A stretch of DNA of 34,134 bases, taken from Patescibacteria group bacterium. GTDB taxonomy: Bacteria > Patescibacteriota > Minisyncoccia > Moranbacterales > DUUL01. A program made the translations under genes and the position numbers. Below the pieces are notes generated by a model. The model did no database searches and was not told the DNA's origin. It saw only the letters and a program-made list of their open reading frames with translations. The DNA lies in the NCBI GenBank assembly GCA_015493225.1, contig WGDO01000013.1:1-34134 (forward strand). The letters are read 5' to 3'. Shown in pieces: positions 15,334 through 20,881 of the stretch (its first letter is position 1; every line of letters starts with the position of its first letter).

Positions 15334-15726
15334 AAATTTATTATTTTTGTGAAAATTATGTATTATGTTTATGTTTTACTAAGTAAAGTTGACAATAAGA
15401 GATATATCGGATTTACAAGTGATCTAAAAAGGCGTTTGGAGGAGCATAATAATGGAGAAAATAAGTCTACAAAGTATAGGAGACCATTAAAACTGATTTA
15501 TTATGAAGCGTGTTTAAGTCAAAAGGATGCAACAAGACGAGAAAAATATTTGAAAGGGCCTTGGGGATATAAGTATCTTAATAAGCGCCTTAAATTTTCA
15601 CAAAAATAATAAATTTCGGGGGTTCACCCCTCAAAGATATTTTTACTTGGGATTATTGATATCGGGTATTACTTTCATAAGCCTGATTGGATATTTAGGG
15701 TATGATTTTATTCGCCGTCGTAAAAA
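15220..15726. mobile_element. GIY-YIG cassette with 25-bp terminal inverted repeats between 104-bp direct repeats
   Basis: 15220-15323 (coding end of the giant gene) equals 15623-15726 except for one base (15278 C versus 15681 G). Between the copies, 15333-15357 is the exact inverse of 15593-15617. The start codon of the nuclease gene is the base after the left arm, and its stop codon lies inside the right arm, so the 285-bp unit holds nothing but the gene. The downstream copy would end the giant protein with RRRKKNK, the present one with RRRKNIL. The unit therefore entered at a gene end that was duplicated in the process. Confidence 0.8.
15358..15609 (+). CDS. GIY-YIG nuclease domain protein (URI/YhbQ-like)
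   Basis: ATG 15358 is preferred over an in-frame GTG at 15349, since family members start MYYVYVL. The 83-aa product is a stand-alone GIY-YIG domain: YVYVL (3-7), RYIGFT (15-20), the basic LKRRLEEHN (23-31) and REKYLKGPWG with the metal-binding Glu62. Related single-domain proteins cut DNA with Mg2+; their biological roles are mostly unknown, while larger GIY-YIG proteins are homing endonucleases. The perfect terminal inverted repeat tightly enclosing the gene and the duplicated flank of the giant gene indicate a recent selfish insertion. The right inverted repeat encodes its last residues (FSQK). Confidence 0.92.
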   Translation: MYYVYVLLSKVDNKRYIGFTSDLKRRLEEHNNGENKSTKYRRPLKLIYYEACLSQKDATRREKYLKGPWGYKYLNKRLKFSQK

Positions 15727-15754
15727 AAATAAATAAAGAAACAAGATACAAAAC

Positions 15755-15860
15755 ATGGTGTTTAAAGTGTAATGTGGAAAGTTTGAGAAGATACAAGATA
15801 CAAATTTCAAGATACAAACAAATCTCAAGTTTCAATGACCAATGTTTAAAACACAGTGTT
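15755..15860. repeat. Degenerate repeat region (GATACAA and AAAGTG words)
   Basis: GTTTAAAGTGTAATGTGGAA resembles the array at 9339-9453. AGATACAAGATACAAATTTC and TCAAGTTTCAATGACCAATG resemble the fragment at 2935-2990. A short open frame here (15702-15887) has no coding character. Confidence 0.5.
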
Positions 15861-15909
15861 TGGAAAGGATGTGAGGTTGTGAAATAAAAGGTGAAATAAG
15901 ATTAAAACT

Positions 15910-15970
15910 TTTTAATAAAAAACGGCTCCCCTTGTGGGGAGCCTCGGAGCTTCGCACAAAGCGAAACATT
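15910..15970 (-). ncRNA. Candidate small RNA with strong terminator (minus strand)
   Basis: Read on the minus strand, a start near 15970 gives about 55 nt. These contain a TTCGC...GCGAA hairpin and end in GGCTCCCC/GGGGAGCC (8-bp perfect stem, 15923-15942) followed by GTTTTTTATT. No minus-strand ORF exists. The arrangement matches the candidate at 6662-6746. Confidence 0.5.
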
Positions 15971-15976
15971 TGTATT

Positions 15977-16005
15977 ATTATAACACATAAAAAACAATTT
16001 GACAA
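15977..16005 (-). promoter_or_regulatory. Minus-strand promoter divergent from the abiE promoter
   Basis: Reverse-strand TTGTCA (complement of 16000-16005) and TATAAT (complement of 15977-15982) are spaced by 17 bp. The -35 hexamer overlaps that of the abiE promoter on the other strand. Confidence 0.5.
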
Positions 16006-16027
16006 AAAAGACGTTTCAGTGTATTAT
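15999..16027 (+). promoter_or_regulatory. Promoter of the abiEi-abiEii operon
   Basis: TTGACA (15999-16004) and TATTAT (16022-16027) are spaced by 17 bp. The transcript would start near 16034, 58 nt before the abiEi start codon. AGGAAGG at 16075-16081 serves as ribosome site, one of the few good ones in the window. Confidence 0.75.
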
Positions 16028-16052
16028 TAAAGATGTTAATACAATGAAACGT
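16011..16052. promoter_or_regulatory. Operator-like inverted repeat over the abiE promoter
   Basis: ACGTTTCAGTGTATTA (16011-16026) matches the inverse of 16037-16052 at 15 of 16 positions, with a 10-nt spacer. It overlaps the -10 box. Known AbiEi proteins repress their own operon by binding inverted repeats at the promoter. Confidence 0.65.
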
Positions 16053-16091
16053 TAAAAAACATTAAAAAGGCGTCAGGAAGGCGTAAAATTT

Positions 16092-16712
16092 ATGAAATTC
16101 TTTGATTTTGAACAAAAAATGGCAAATTATCCGGTTTTTAGCGCCAGAGAGTTAAAAACTATTCTTTTTGCTGAAAAAAATATTTTAGTGCAAGTGTCTT
16201 TTTGGTTGAAGAAGGGGTATATCAAAAAAGTGAAAAAAGGGCTTTATGTATTAACATCGGCAATCGACAGGGTTGACCCAATTGTTTTAGCTGATAGAAT
16301 TTATAGTCCTTCATATTTGAGTTTGGAGTATGCTTTAAATTATTATGGAATTATTCCAGATATCCCAGGCACTTACACTTCGGTGAGCACTCGTAAGACT
16401 GAAAATTTTAATAATAAATTTGGTAATTATTCCTATCAAAAAATTAAAAAAGAATTATTCACCGGGTATGAGATTATTCAGGATGGGGTTTTGTCCTATG
16501 GAATTGCTAGCCCGGAAAAAGCTTTGTTTGATTATTTATATTTAAACAAAAATAAGTTTGTGGCAGAGTTTAATTTTTGGAAAGAGTTGAGAATTGATGA
16601 GGAGTTTAAGTTTAGAAAAAAGGAGATTGAGAATTACAAAAAATTATTTCAAGATAAAAAAGTTGATTTGTTAGTGGATAGTTTATTAAAATATCAAAAA
16701 GATGCTAGATAA
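16092..16712 (+). CDS. abiEi: AbiEi-type antitoxin / transcriptional regulator
   Basis: The 206-aa product starts with a winged-helix region (residues ~1-55: PVFSARELKTILF, KKGYIKKVKKGLYVL). The AbiEi C-terminal domain follows (DPIVLADRIYSPSYLSLEYAL, YGIASPEKALFDYLYL). In type IV toxin-antitoxin systems the AbiEi protein both represses the operon and counters the AbiEii nucleotidyltransferase. The operon has a clear promoter, an inverted-repeat operator and a ribosome site. The next gene overlaps by 11 bp, as is usual for this pair. Repeats border the operon on both sides, which suggests acquisition. Confidence 0.9.
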   Translation: MKFFDFEQKMANYPVFSARELKTILFAEKNILVQVSFWLKKGYIKKVKKGLYVLTSAIDRVDPIVLADRIYSPSYLSLEYALNYYGIIPDIPGTYTSVSTRKTENFNNKFGNYSYQKIKKELFTGYEIIQDGVLSYGIASPEKALFDYLYLNKNKFVAEFNFWKELRIDEEFKFRKKEIENYKKLFQDKKVDLLVDSLLKYQKDAR

Positions 16713-17502
16713 AAAAAATATTGAAAAATATGCCAAGCAAAATAATATTCCACTTTCTAGTACTAGAAGGTTGCTGACTGAATATTTGCAGGCAGAAATT
16801 TTGCAAATTTTATCTCGTTCTGAGTTTGGAGCAAGGTTATCTTTTTTGGGTGGAACTTGCTTAAGGTTTGCTTATAAAATTGAAAGATTTTCGGAAGATT
16901 TAGATTTTGATTTAATTGTTAGGGAAAAAGTTGATTTTCAGGAATTAGCTGATTATTTTAAAAAGGAACTAAGTAGGCTTGGTTTTGTTGTAGATACAAG
17001 AGTCAAAAGGACGGAAAATATTTTTGTTATTTTTGTGAAATTTTCTAAGGTAATGAAGCAAATTGGAATCAGTAATTTAGAAGACCAAAAATTAAAGATT
17101 AAGTTTGAGGTAGACCCAAAGCCATTAAAAAATATTAAATATCATTCGGAGATTATTTCAGCCTATGGGAAAAGTTTTAATATTATTATCAATGATTTGG
17201 AAACTCTTTTTGCTCAGAAGATTTTGGCAATTGCTTTTCGTCCCTATCAGAAGGGAAGGGATTTTTATGATTTGGTTTGGTTTTTGAGTCAGAAAAATGT
17301 TGAGCCGAATTATAAGATTCTTCAGGAGGCGGGGATTAAAATTAGTAATCGAGAGGAGTTGATTGATTTTTTACAAAAACAGGCCAAGAAAAGTGATTTA
17401 AAACAGGCAGTAAAAGATGTGGAGAGGTTTCTTTTTTATCCGGAGCAGGCCCAGTGGATTTTAAAGTTGCCTGAGTATTTGGAGGGATTTAGGAGTTTGT
17501 AA
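16702..17502 (+). CDS. abiEii: AbiEii-type nucleotidyltransferase toxin
   Basis: The 266-aa product carries the nucleotidyltransferase fold signature: LGGTCLRFAY (49-58), SEDLDFDL (64-71), a downstream acidic strand, and the later Lys-rich region LFAQKILAIAFRPYQKGRDFYDLVWFL typical of AbiEii/AbiGii. Family members (for example MenT) add nucleotides to tRNA acceptor ends and stop translation; phage defence by abortive infection is known for some. The ATG lies within the end of abiEi (11-bp overlap), so translation is coupled. All key residues appear intact. The stop codon lies within the first unit of an AAAGTC repeat array. Confidence 0.9.
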   Translation: MLDKKNIEKYAKQNNIPLSSTRRLLTEYLQAEILQILSRSEFGARLSFLGGTCLRFAYKIERFSEDLDFDLIVREKVDFQELADYFKKELSRLGFVVDTRVKRTENIFVIFVKFSKVMKQIGISNLEDQKLKIKFEVDPKPLKNIKYHSEIISAYGKSFNIIINDLETLFAQKILAIAFRPYQKGRDFYDLVWFLSQKNVEPNYKILQEAGIKISNREELIDFLQKQAKKSDLKQAVKDVERFLFYPEQAQWILKLPEYLEGFRSL

Positions 17503-17645
17503 AGTCGAAAGTCCTTAAAGTCCTTAAAGTCGAAAGTCCTTAAAGTCGAAAGTCCTTAAAGTCGAAAGTCCATAAAGTCTATAAAGTTTACCCTGTTAAA
17601 GCTTTGATAGGGTGAATCCCGTCGGATGACTTGGGGTGGAAAGTT
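17499..17645. repeat. AAAGTC-family tandem array with ACCCCG-type end
   Basis: About ten AAAGTC units in the forms GAAAGTCCTTAAAGTC and CATAAAGTCTATAAAGT run from the abiEii stop. An ACCCTGTT...AGGGT hairpin and GTCGGATGACTTGGGGT follow. The composite ends match 15110-15170. Confidence 0.8.
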
Positions 17646-17652
17646 TTTTAAT

Positions 17653-17802
17653 AATTTCTAATTTTCAATTTTCAATTCTTAAACAATGTCCTAATTTTTT
17701 AATGTTCTAATTTCCCAAAATAAACAGTTTGTTTAGAAAATTTGAAAATTCGTAAATTAAATAATTGTTTGAAAATTAGAAATTGAAAATTGAAAATTTT
17801 AA
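17653..17802. repeat. AT-rich inverted-repeat element (MITE-like), copy 1
   Basis: A roughly 150-bp imperfect palindrome: left-arm words (AATTTCTAATTTTCAATTTT, AAACAATG) return inverted in the right arm (AATTGTTTGAAAATTAGAAA), around AAACAGTTTGTTT. Copy 2 lies at 25865-26019 and a half copy at 6784-6857. It carries no ORF. Confidence 0.65.
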
Positions 17803-17811
17803 ATTATATAT

Positions 17812-17863
17812 AAAAACATGCGAGATATTAAGATAAAATGGAAATTTTGAGGTGAGGAGAGGG
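17812..17863. repeat. Copy of the 5' end of the gene at 18951, left flank of the zeta gene
   Basis: AAAAACATGCGAGATATTAAG and the following bases match 18945-18998 except for two substitutions and a 2-bp gap. In this copy the frame ends after about ten codons, so it is a dead fragment. The zeta gene and its small partner lie between the two copies. Confidence 0.8.
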
Positions 17864-17898
17864 TTTAATGATTTTATTTAAATAATTAATTGGGAACA

Positions 17899-18582
17899 AT
17901 GAATCAATTTGAAGAAAGTATCAAGAAAAAGGCTATTGATTATGTAAAGAAAAATAAAAAGAAAATTATAGAAGAAGTTGTTGGAGATGCTAATCCAGTT
18001 AATAATGCTGTGGCAATTTTTATGGCTGGTTCACCTGGAGCAGGAAAAACAGAATTTTCTAAACATTTTATTGAACAAGAGTTTAACAATCAAAATATTG
18101 TTAGAATTGATCCAGATGAAATTAGAGAGAGGTTGCCAGGATATAATGGAAAAAATGCATATCTTTTTCAAAAAGCTGTGATAAAAGCTGTTGAAAAAGT
18201 ATTGGATTATGTATTTGCTAAAAATATTCATTTTTTATTGGATGGTACATTTTCCAATCAAAATGTTGCAAATAAAAATATTAAAAGAGCTATTAAACAC
18301 AATCGAATTATTCAGATTAATTATGTTTATCAACCGCCAGAGATTGCTTGGAATTTTACCCAGGAGAGAGAATTGGTTATGAAGCGAAGAATAACGAAAG
18401 AGGTCTTTGAGGATGGATTGAAAAATTCAAGATTGGTGGTTGCAAATATTAAAAAGGAATTTAAAAATAGAGTAATAGTTGATTTAATAACTCGTAATAT
18501 TAAAACGAATAAATATAAATATTATTTTAATAGAAGCGTTGCAGAAATAAATAATATTGACAAAAAGAGTAATATGGTATAA
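17899..18582 (+). CDS. Zeta toxin family kinase
   Basis: ATG 17899 (MNQFEES) is preferred to a TTG three codons earlier. The 227-aa product has Walker A GSPGAGKT (44-51), RIDPDEIRERLPGY (69-82) and a predicted Asp-bearing catalytic region (LLDGTFSN) typical of zeta/PezT kinases, which phosphorylate UDP-GlcNAc and block peptidoglycan synthesis. An interplay with the surrounding nucleotide-sugar pathway is possible but inferred. No epsilon-type antitoxin lies upstream. A 59-aa gene starts 10 bp downstream. The pair lies between two copies of the beginning of the gene at 18951, suggesting insertion. Confidence 0.88.
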   Translation: MNQFEESIKKKAIDYVKKNKKKIIEEVVGDANPVNNAVAIFMAGSPGAGKTEFSKHFIEQEFNNQNIVRIDPDEIRERLPGYNGKNAYLFQKAVIKAVEKVLDYVFAKNIHFLLDGTFSNQNVANKNIKRAIKHNRIIQINYVYQPPEIAWNFTQERELVMKRRITKEVFEDGLKNSRLVVANIKKEFKNRVIVDLITRNIKTNKYKYYFNRSVAEINNIDKKSNMV

Positions 18583-18583
18583 T
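18557..18583 (+). promoter_or_regulatory. Promoter inside the zeta 3' end
   Basis: TTGACA (18557-18562) and TATAAT (18578-18583) are spaced by 15 bp, with an extended -10 (TGG just before). The start would fall at about 18590-18592, at the ATG of the 59-aa gene, giving a leaderless message. Confidence 0.55.
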
Positions 18584-18591
18584 ATAGTGAT

Positions 18592-18771
18592 ATGTTGAAT
18601 ATATTAAAAAAGTTAAAATTTAAAAAAGATACGAAAGAAGTAGATGAGGTTTATGAGTTTTTTGCTAATGCAAAGGCTAAGGATCGTAAAAGGGCATATG
18701 ATAGGGCATTGCGGTCAGCTCAAAAAGACCAGTTAAATATTTTGAAGAAAGCCGAGGGGTTAAAAGGATAA
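18592..18771 (+). CDS. Small basic helical protein, 59 aa, possible partner (antitoxin) of zeta
   Basis: ATG 18592 to TAA 18769-18771. The product (MLNILKKLKFKKDTKEVDEV...) is rich in Lys, Glu, Asp and Ala and probably all helical; the centre reads VYEFFANAKAKDRKRAYDRA. It follows zeta by 10 bp, has its own promoter and is followed by a strong terminator, so it is likely a real gene. I recognise no family. Its position and separate promoter suggest an antitoxin by inference, although classical epsilon antitoxins lie upstream of zeta. Confidence 0.65.
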   Translation: MLNILKKLKFKKDTKEVDEVYEFFANAKAKDRKRAYDRALRSAQKDQLNILKKAEGLKG

Positions 18772-18804
18772 ATTTTTAGAATGATTTTTTGAAGTTTTTT
18801 AAAT

Positions 18805-18840
18805 ACTCCTGTTTATATTGTTTGTAAACGGGAGTGTTTT
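18805..18840 (+). terminator. Rho-independent terminator after the zeta pair
   Basis: ACTCCTGTTTA (18805-18815) pairs with TAAACGGGAGT (18825-18835) with one mismatch, and GTTTT follows. It isolates the zeta pair from the gene at 18951. Confidence 0.75.
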
Positions 18841-18851
18841 ATAAATTGTAA

Positions 18852-18930
18852 GTGAAGTCTATAAAGTCTATAGAGTCTATAAAGTTTACCCCGTTGAATA
18901 ACTTGGGGTCGAAAATTTATAAAGTCCTTG
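18852..18930. repeat. AAAGTC/ACCCCG composite repeat
   Basis: AAGTCTATAAAGTCTATAGA units, ACCCCGTTGAATAACTTGGGGT and GAAAATTTATAAAGTCC lie directly before the second copy of the MRDIKIK start region. The same composite precedes the first copy (17583-17645). Confidence 0.75.
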
Positions 18931-18944
18931 GGTAATTTTTAATT

Positions 18945-18998
18945 AAAAACATGCGAGATATTAAGATAAAACGAAGAAATTTTGAGGTAAGGAGAGGG
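18945..18998. repeat. Right flank of the zeta insertion (intact copy)
   Basis: Functional copy of the 5' end shared with 17812-17863; it contains the start codon of the gene at 18951. Confidence 0.8.
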
Positions 18999-19604
18999 GA
19001 AAGACAAGCTGGTTTTTCAGAAGAAAAATCGGTTAATCGTGTTTCTTCTGAGGCTTTTCAAAATGCGGAGCGTTCCACGGTGGAAACGGCCGGACGAAGA
19101 TTTAGCGGGGAATATTATGATGAGAAAAGTACTTCTTCGGTGGAGGATTTTATGGGAAAGTCTGAGTATAAAAATCCCCCTCGGTCTAGAAATAGCATTA
19201 AATTTCCGTCAAATTCACTTCACCGGGCTATTTCTTCGCCATCTCAACAAAAGGGGAAGAAATTATCCCAGACTAGAAAAATTAGTGGAGCGGTGATTAT
19301 GCTGGTGGGGATGATTTTACTTTTTCTTTTGACGGATTTGACTTCCGTTGATATTTTTTTCTGGTTGTTCTTTTTTGCGATGTTTTGGTATAAATTAGAT
19401 TCTCGGATTTCCATTGCTGGAGCATTGATTGGACTGGTGGTCATAATGCTTCTTTCTGCCGGACAGGGCTTTGGCTGGTGGAAAACGGATAATTTGCAGG
19501 AGCAAATTGCCGTGGCTGTTTATTTCTTTTTGGTCATTGGGGTTTTGAAGCAAATTTGGGAATATAAGATGGAGTCGAAAGTCCATAAAGTCGAAAGTCT
19601 GTAA
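18951..19604 (+). CDS. Membrane protein of unknown function with long polar N-terminal region
   Basis: The 217-aa product has about 105 polar, Ser/Arg/Glu-rich residues and then four hydrophobic helices (roughly 110-128, 130-147, 151-168 and 182-203) with a short loop GQGFGWWKTDN. No family is recognised. The last residues (MESKVHKVESL) are encoded by AAAGTC units, and the stop lies in the repeat, so the original C-terminus has been replaced or extended. The gene's first 54 bp including the upstream five A residues recur at 17812-17863. It may be an accessory of the glycan locus, but nothing in the sequence shows this. Confidence 0.7.
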   Translation: MRDIKIKRRNFEVRRGERQAGFSEEKSVNRVSSEAFQNAERSTVETAGRRFSGEYYDEKSTSSVEDFMGKSEYKNPPRSRNSIKFPSNSLHRAISSPSQQKGKKLSQTRKISGAVIMLVGMILLFLLTDLTSVDIFFWLFFFAMFWYKLDSRISIAGALIGLVVIMLLSAGQGFGWWKTDNLQEQIAVAVYFFLVIGVLKQIWEYKMESKVHKVESL

Positions 19605-19702
19605 AGTTTACCTGATAGTATAAGCTCTGGACAAATCAACAAAATAATGCTACCATCAGCACTTATGGAGGGTTTTACAAGAGATTCATTATTTATTTCA
19701 GA

Positions 19703-20881
19703 ATGATTAAACATAGAAATATTGCTTTGATAAGTACTTTTTACGGTGAAAACCTTGGCGGAGCGGAAAAAAGTATTGGTTTATTAGCAGACTTGCTTCG
19801 ACAAAAGGGTTTTAATGTTAAAGTATTTTCAACCAGAGCATACAAATTATCCCAAAAAAATATTATTCAAATACCCTACACTAGGTATATTCCTAATAAG
19901 TTTTTACTTTTGGGAAATAGTTTATTGGATTGGTATTTATATTGGTGTTTAGCTAGAGTTATTAAAAAAGATTCGGGTTATGATTTTTTGCATAGTCAAG
20001 ATTTTTTTATACTACCGGCTACGGTTAAGATTGGTTATAGAATAAAATTGCCAATTATTGCTCAGGTCAGAGAAGTAATAGACAAAAAAGTATATCGGGG
20101 TAATTATTCAATGATTGTAACATATTTAGGCAATTTGCTTTTGAAGTCAAGATTAAAAACTTGGCGAAAAAGTTTATCACAATGCTCTCGGGTTATAGCA
20201 ATCAGTGAGTTTATTAAGAAAAATTTAGTCCTTAATGGTTTACAATCTAAAAATATTTCTACTGTTTATAATTTTTTAAAACCGGAAACAATTTCCAAAA
20301 TTCAGAAAGGGAAGAGGGTGGCAAAAACAACCAAAATAATTTATTTTATGCCTGGCAGAATTGAGGTGGAGAAGGGACATCAATTACTAATTAATACTCT
20401 TAAAAAATTGCCGGAGAAAAATTATCAAGTTCGTTTAGCTGGACAAGGCCCCTATGAGCCAGAGTTGAAAAAAATAATTAAGAAATACAATCTTGAGAGG
20501 AATGTAAAATTCTTAGGACAATTAAAAGAAAGGGCTATGCAAAAAGAGTATAATAATTGTCACTATGTTTTACAGCTTGGGAAAGTTCCCGAAGGCTTTG
20601 GCCGGACTATTTTAGAAGCTCTTTTGCATAGCAAGAAAGTTATTGCCCTAGATGTTGGTGCAAAGAAGGAGCTATTAACCAATAAAGGTAGGGGGTTTTT
20701 GATAAACTCAAATAAAGCTTCTGAGGAATTATTATCAATTTTACAATTAACAATGGAGGAGAAGCAATATCCTAAAGTATCCACAGAAGAATTAAAAAAA
20801 ATTAAAGAACAGTTTTCTGGGGACAGAGTTTATAAAAAACTTTTAGAAATATATAATTCATATGCTTCAACAAAAGTATAA
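19703..20881 (+). CDS. GT4 glycosyltransferase
   Basis: The 392-aa product is a GT-B enzyme: N-terminal YGENLGGAEKSIGLLADLL with the acceptor-side glycine loop, mid-region SRVIAISEFIKKNL, and C-terminal YFMPGRIEVEKGHQLL plus EX7E in EGFGRTILEAL (about 298-308). It would act on a cytoplasmic lipid-linked acceptor. Its last 20 bp overlap the start of the giant membrane protein gene at 20862, so the two are translationally coupled and probably work on the same glycan. Unlike the GT4 gene at 6860, it carries no repeat inserts. Confidence 0.9.
   Translation: MIKHRNIALISTFYGENLGGAEKSIGLLADLLRQKGFNVKVFSTRAYKLSQKNIIQIPYTRYIPNKFLLLGNSLLDWYLYWCLARVIKKDSGYDFLHSQDFFILPATVKIGYRIKLPIIAQVREVIDKKVYRGNYSMIVTYLGNLLLKSRLKTWRKSLSQCSRVIAISEFIKKNLVLNGLQSKNISTVYNFLKPETISKIQKGKRVAKTTKIIYFMPGRIEVEKGHQLLINTLKKLPEKNYQVRLAGQGPYEPELKKIIKKYNLERNVKFLGQLKERAMQKEYNNCHYVLQLGKVPEGFGRTILEALLHSKKVIALDVGAKKELLTNKGRGFLINSNKASEELLSILQLTMEEKQYPKVSTEELKKIKEQFSGDRVYKKLLEIYNSYASTKV

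Noticed and set aside
15702-15887. 61-codon + strand frame after the GIY-YIG unit
   Set aside because: It begins inside the duplicated tail and reads through repeat sequence; no protein-like composition.
15918-15945. GGCTCCCC/GGGGAGCC hairpin as a + strand terminator of the preceding genes
   Set aside because: The T-run lies on the minus-strand side only, and a good minus-strand promoter points into it.
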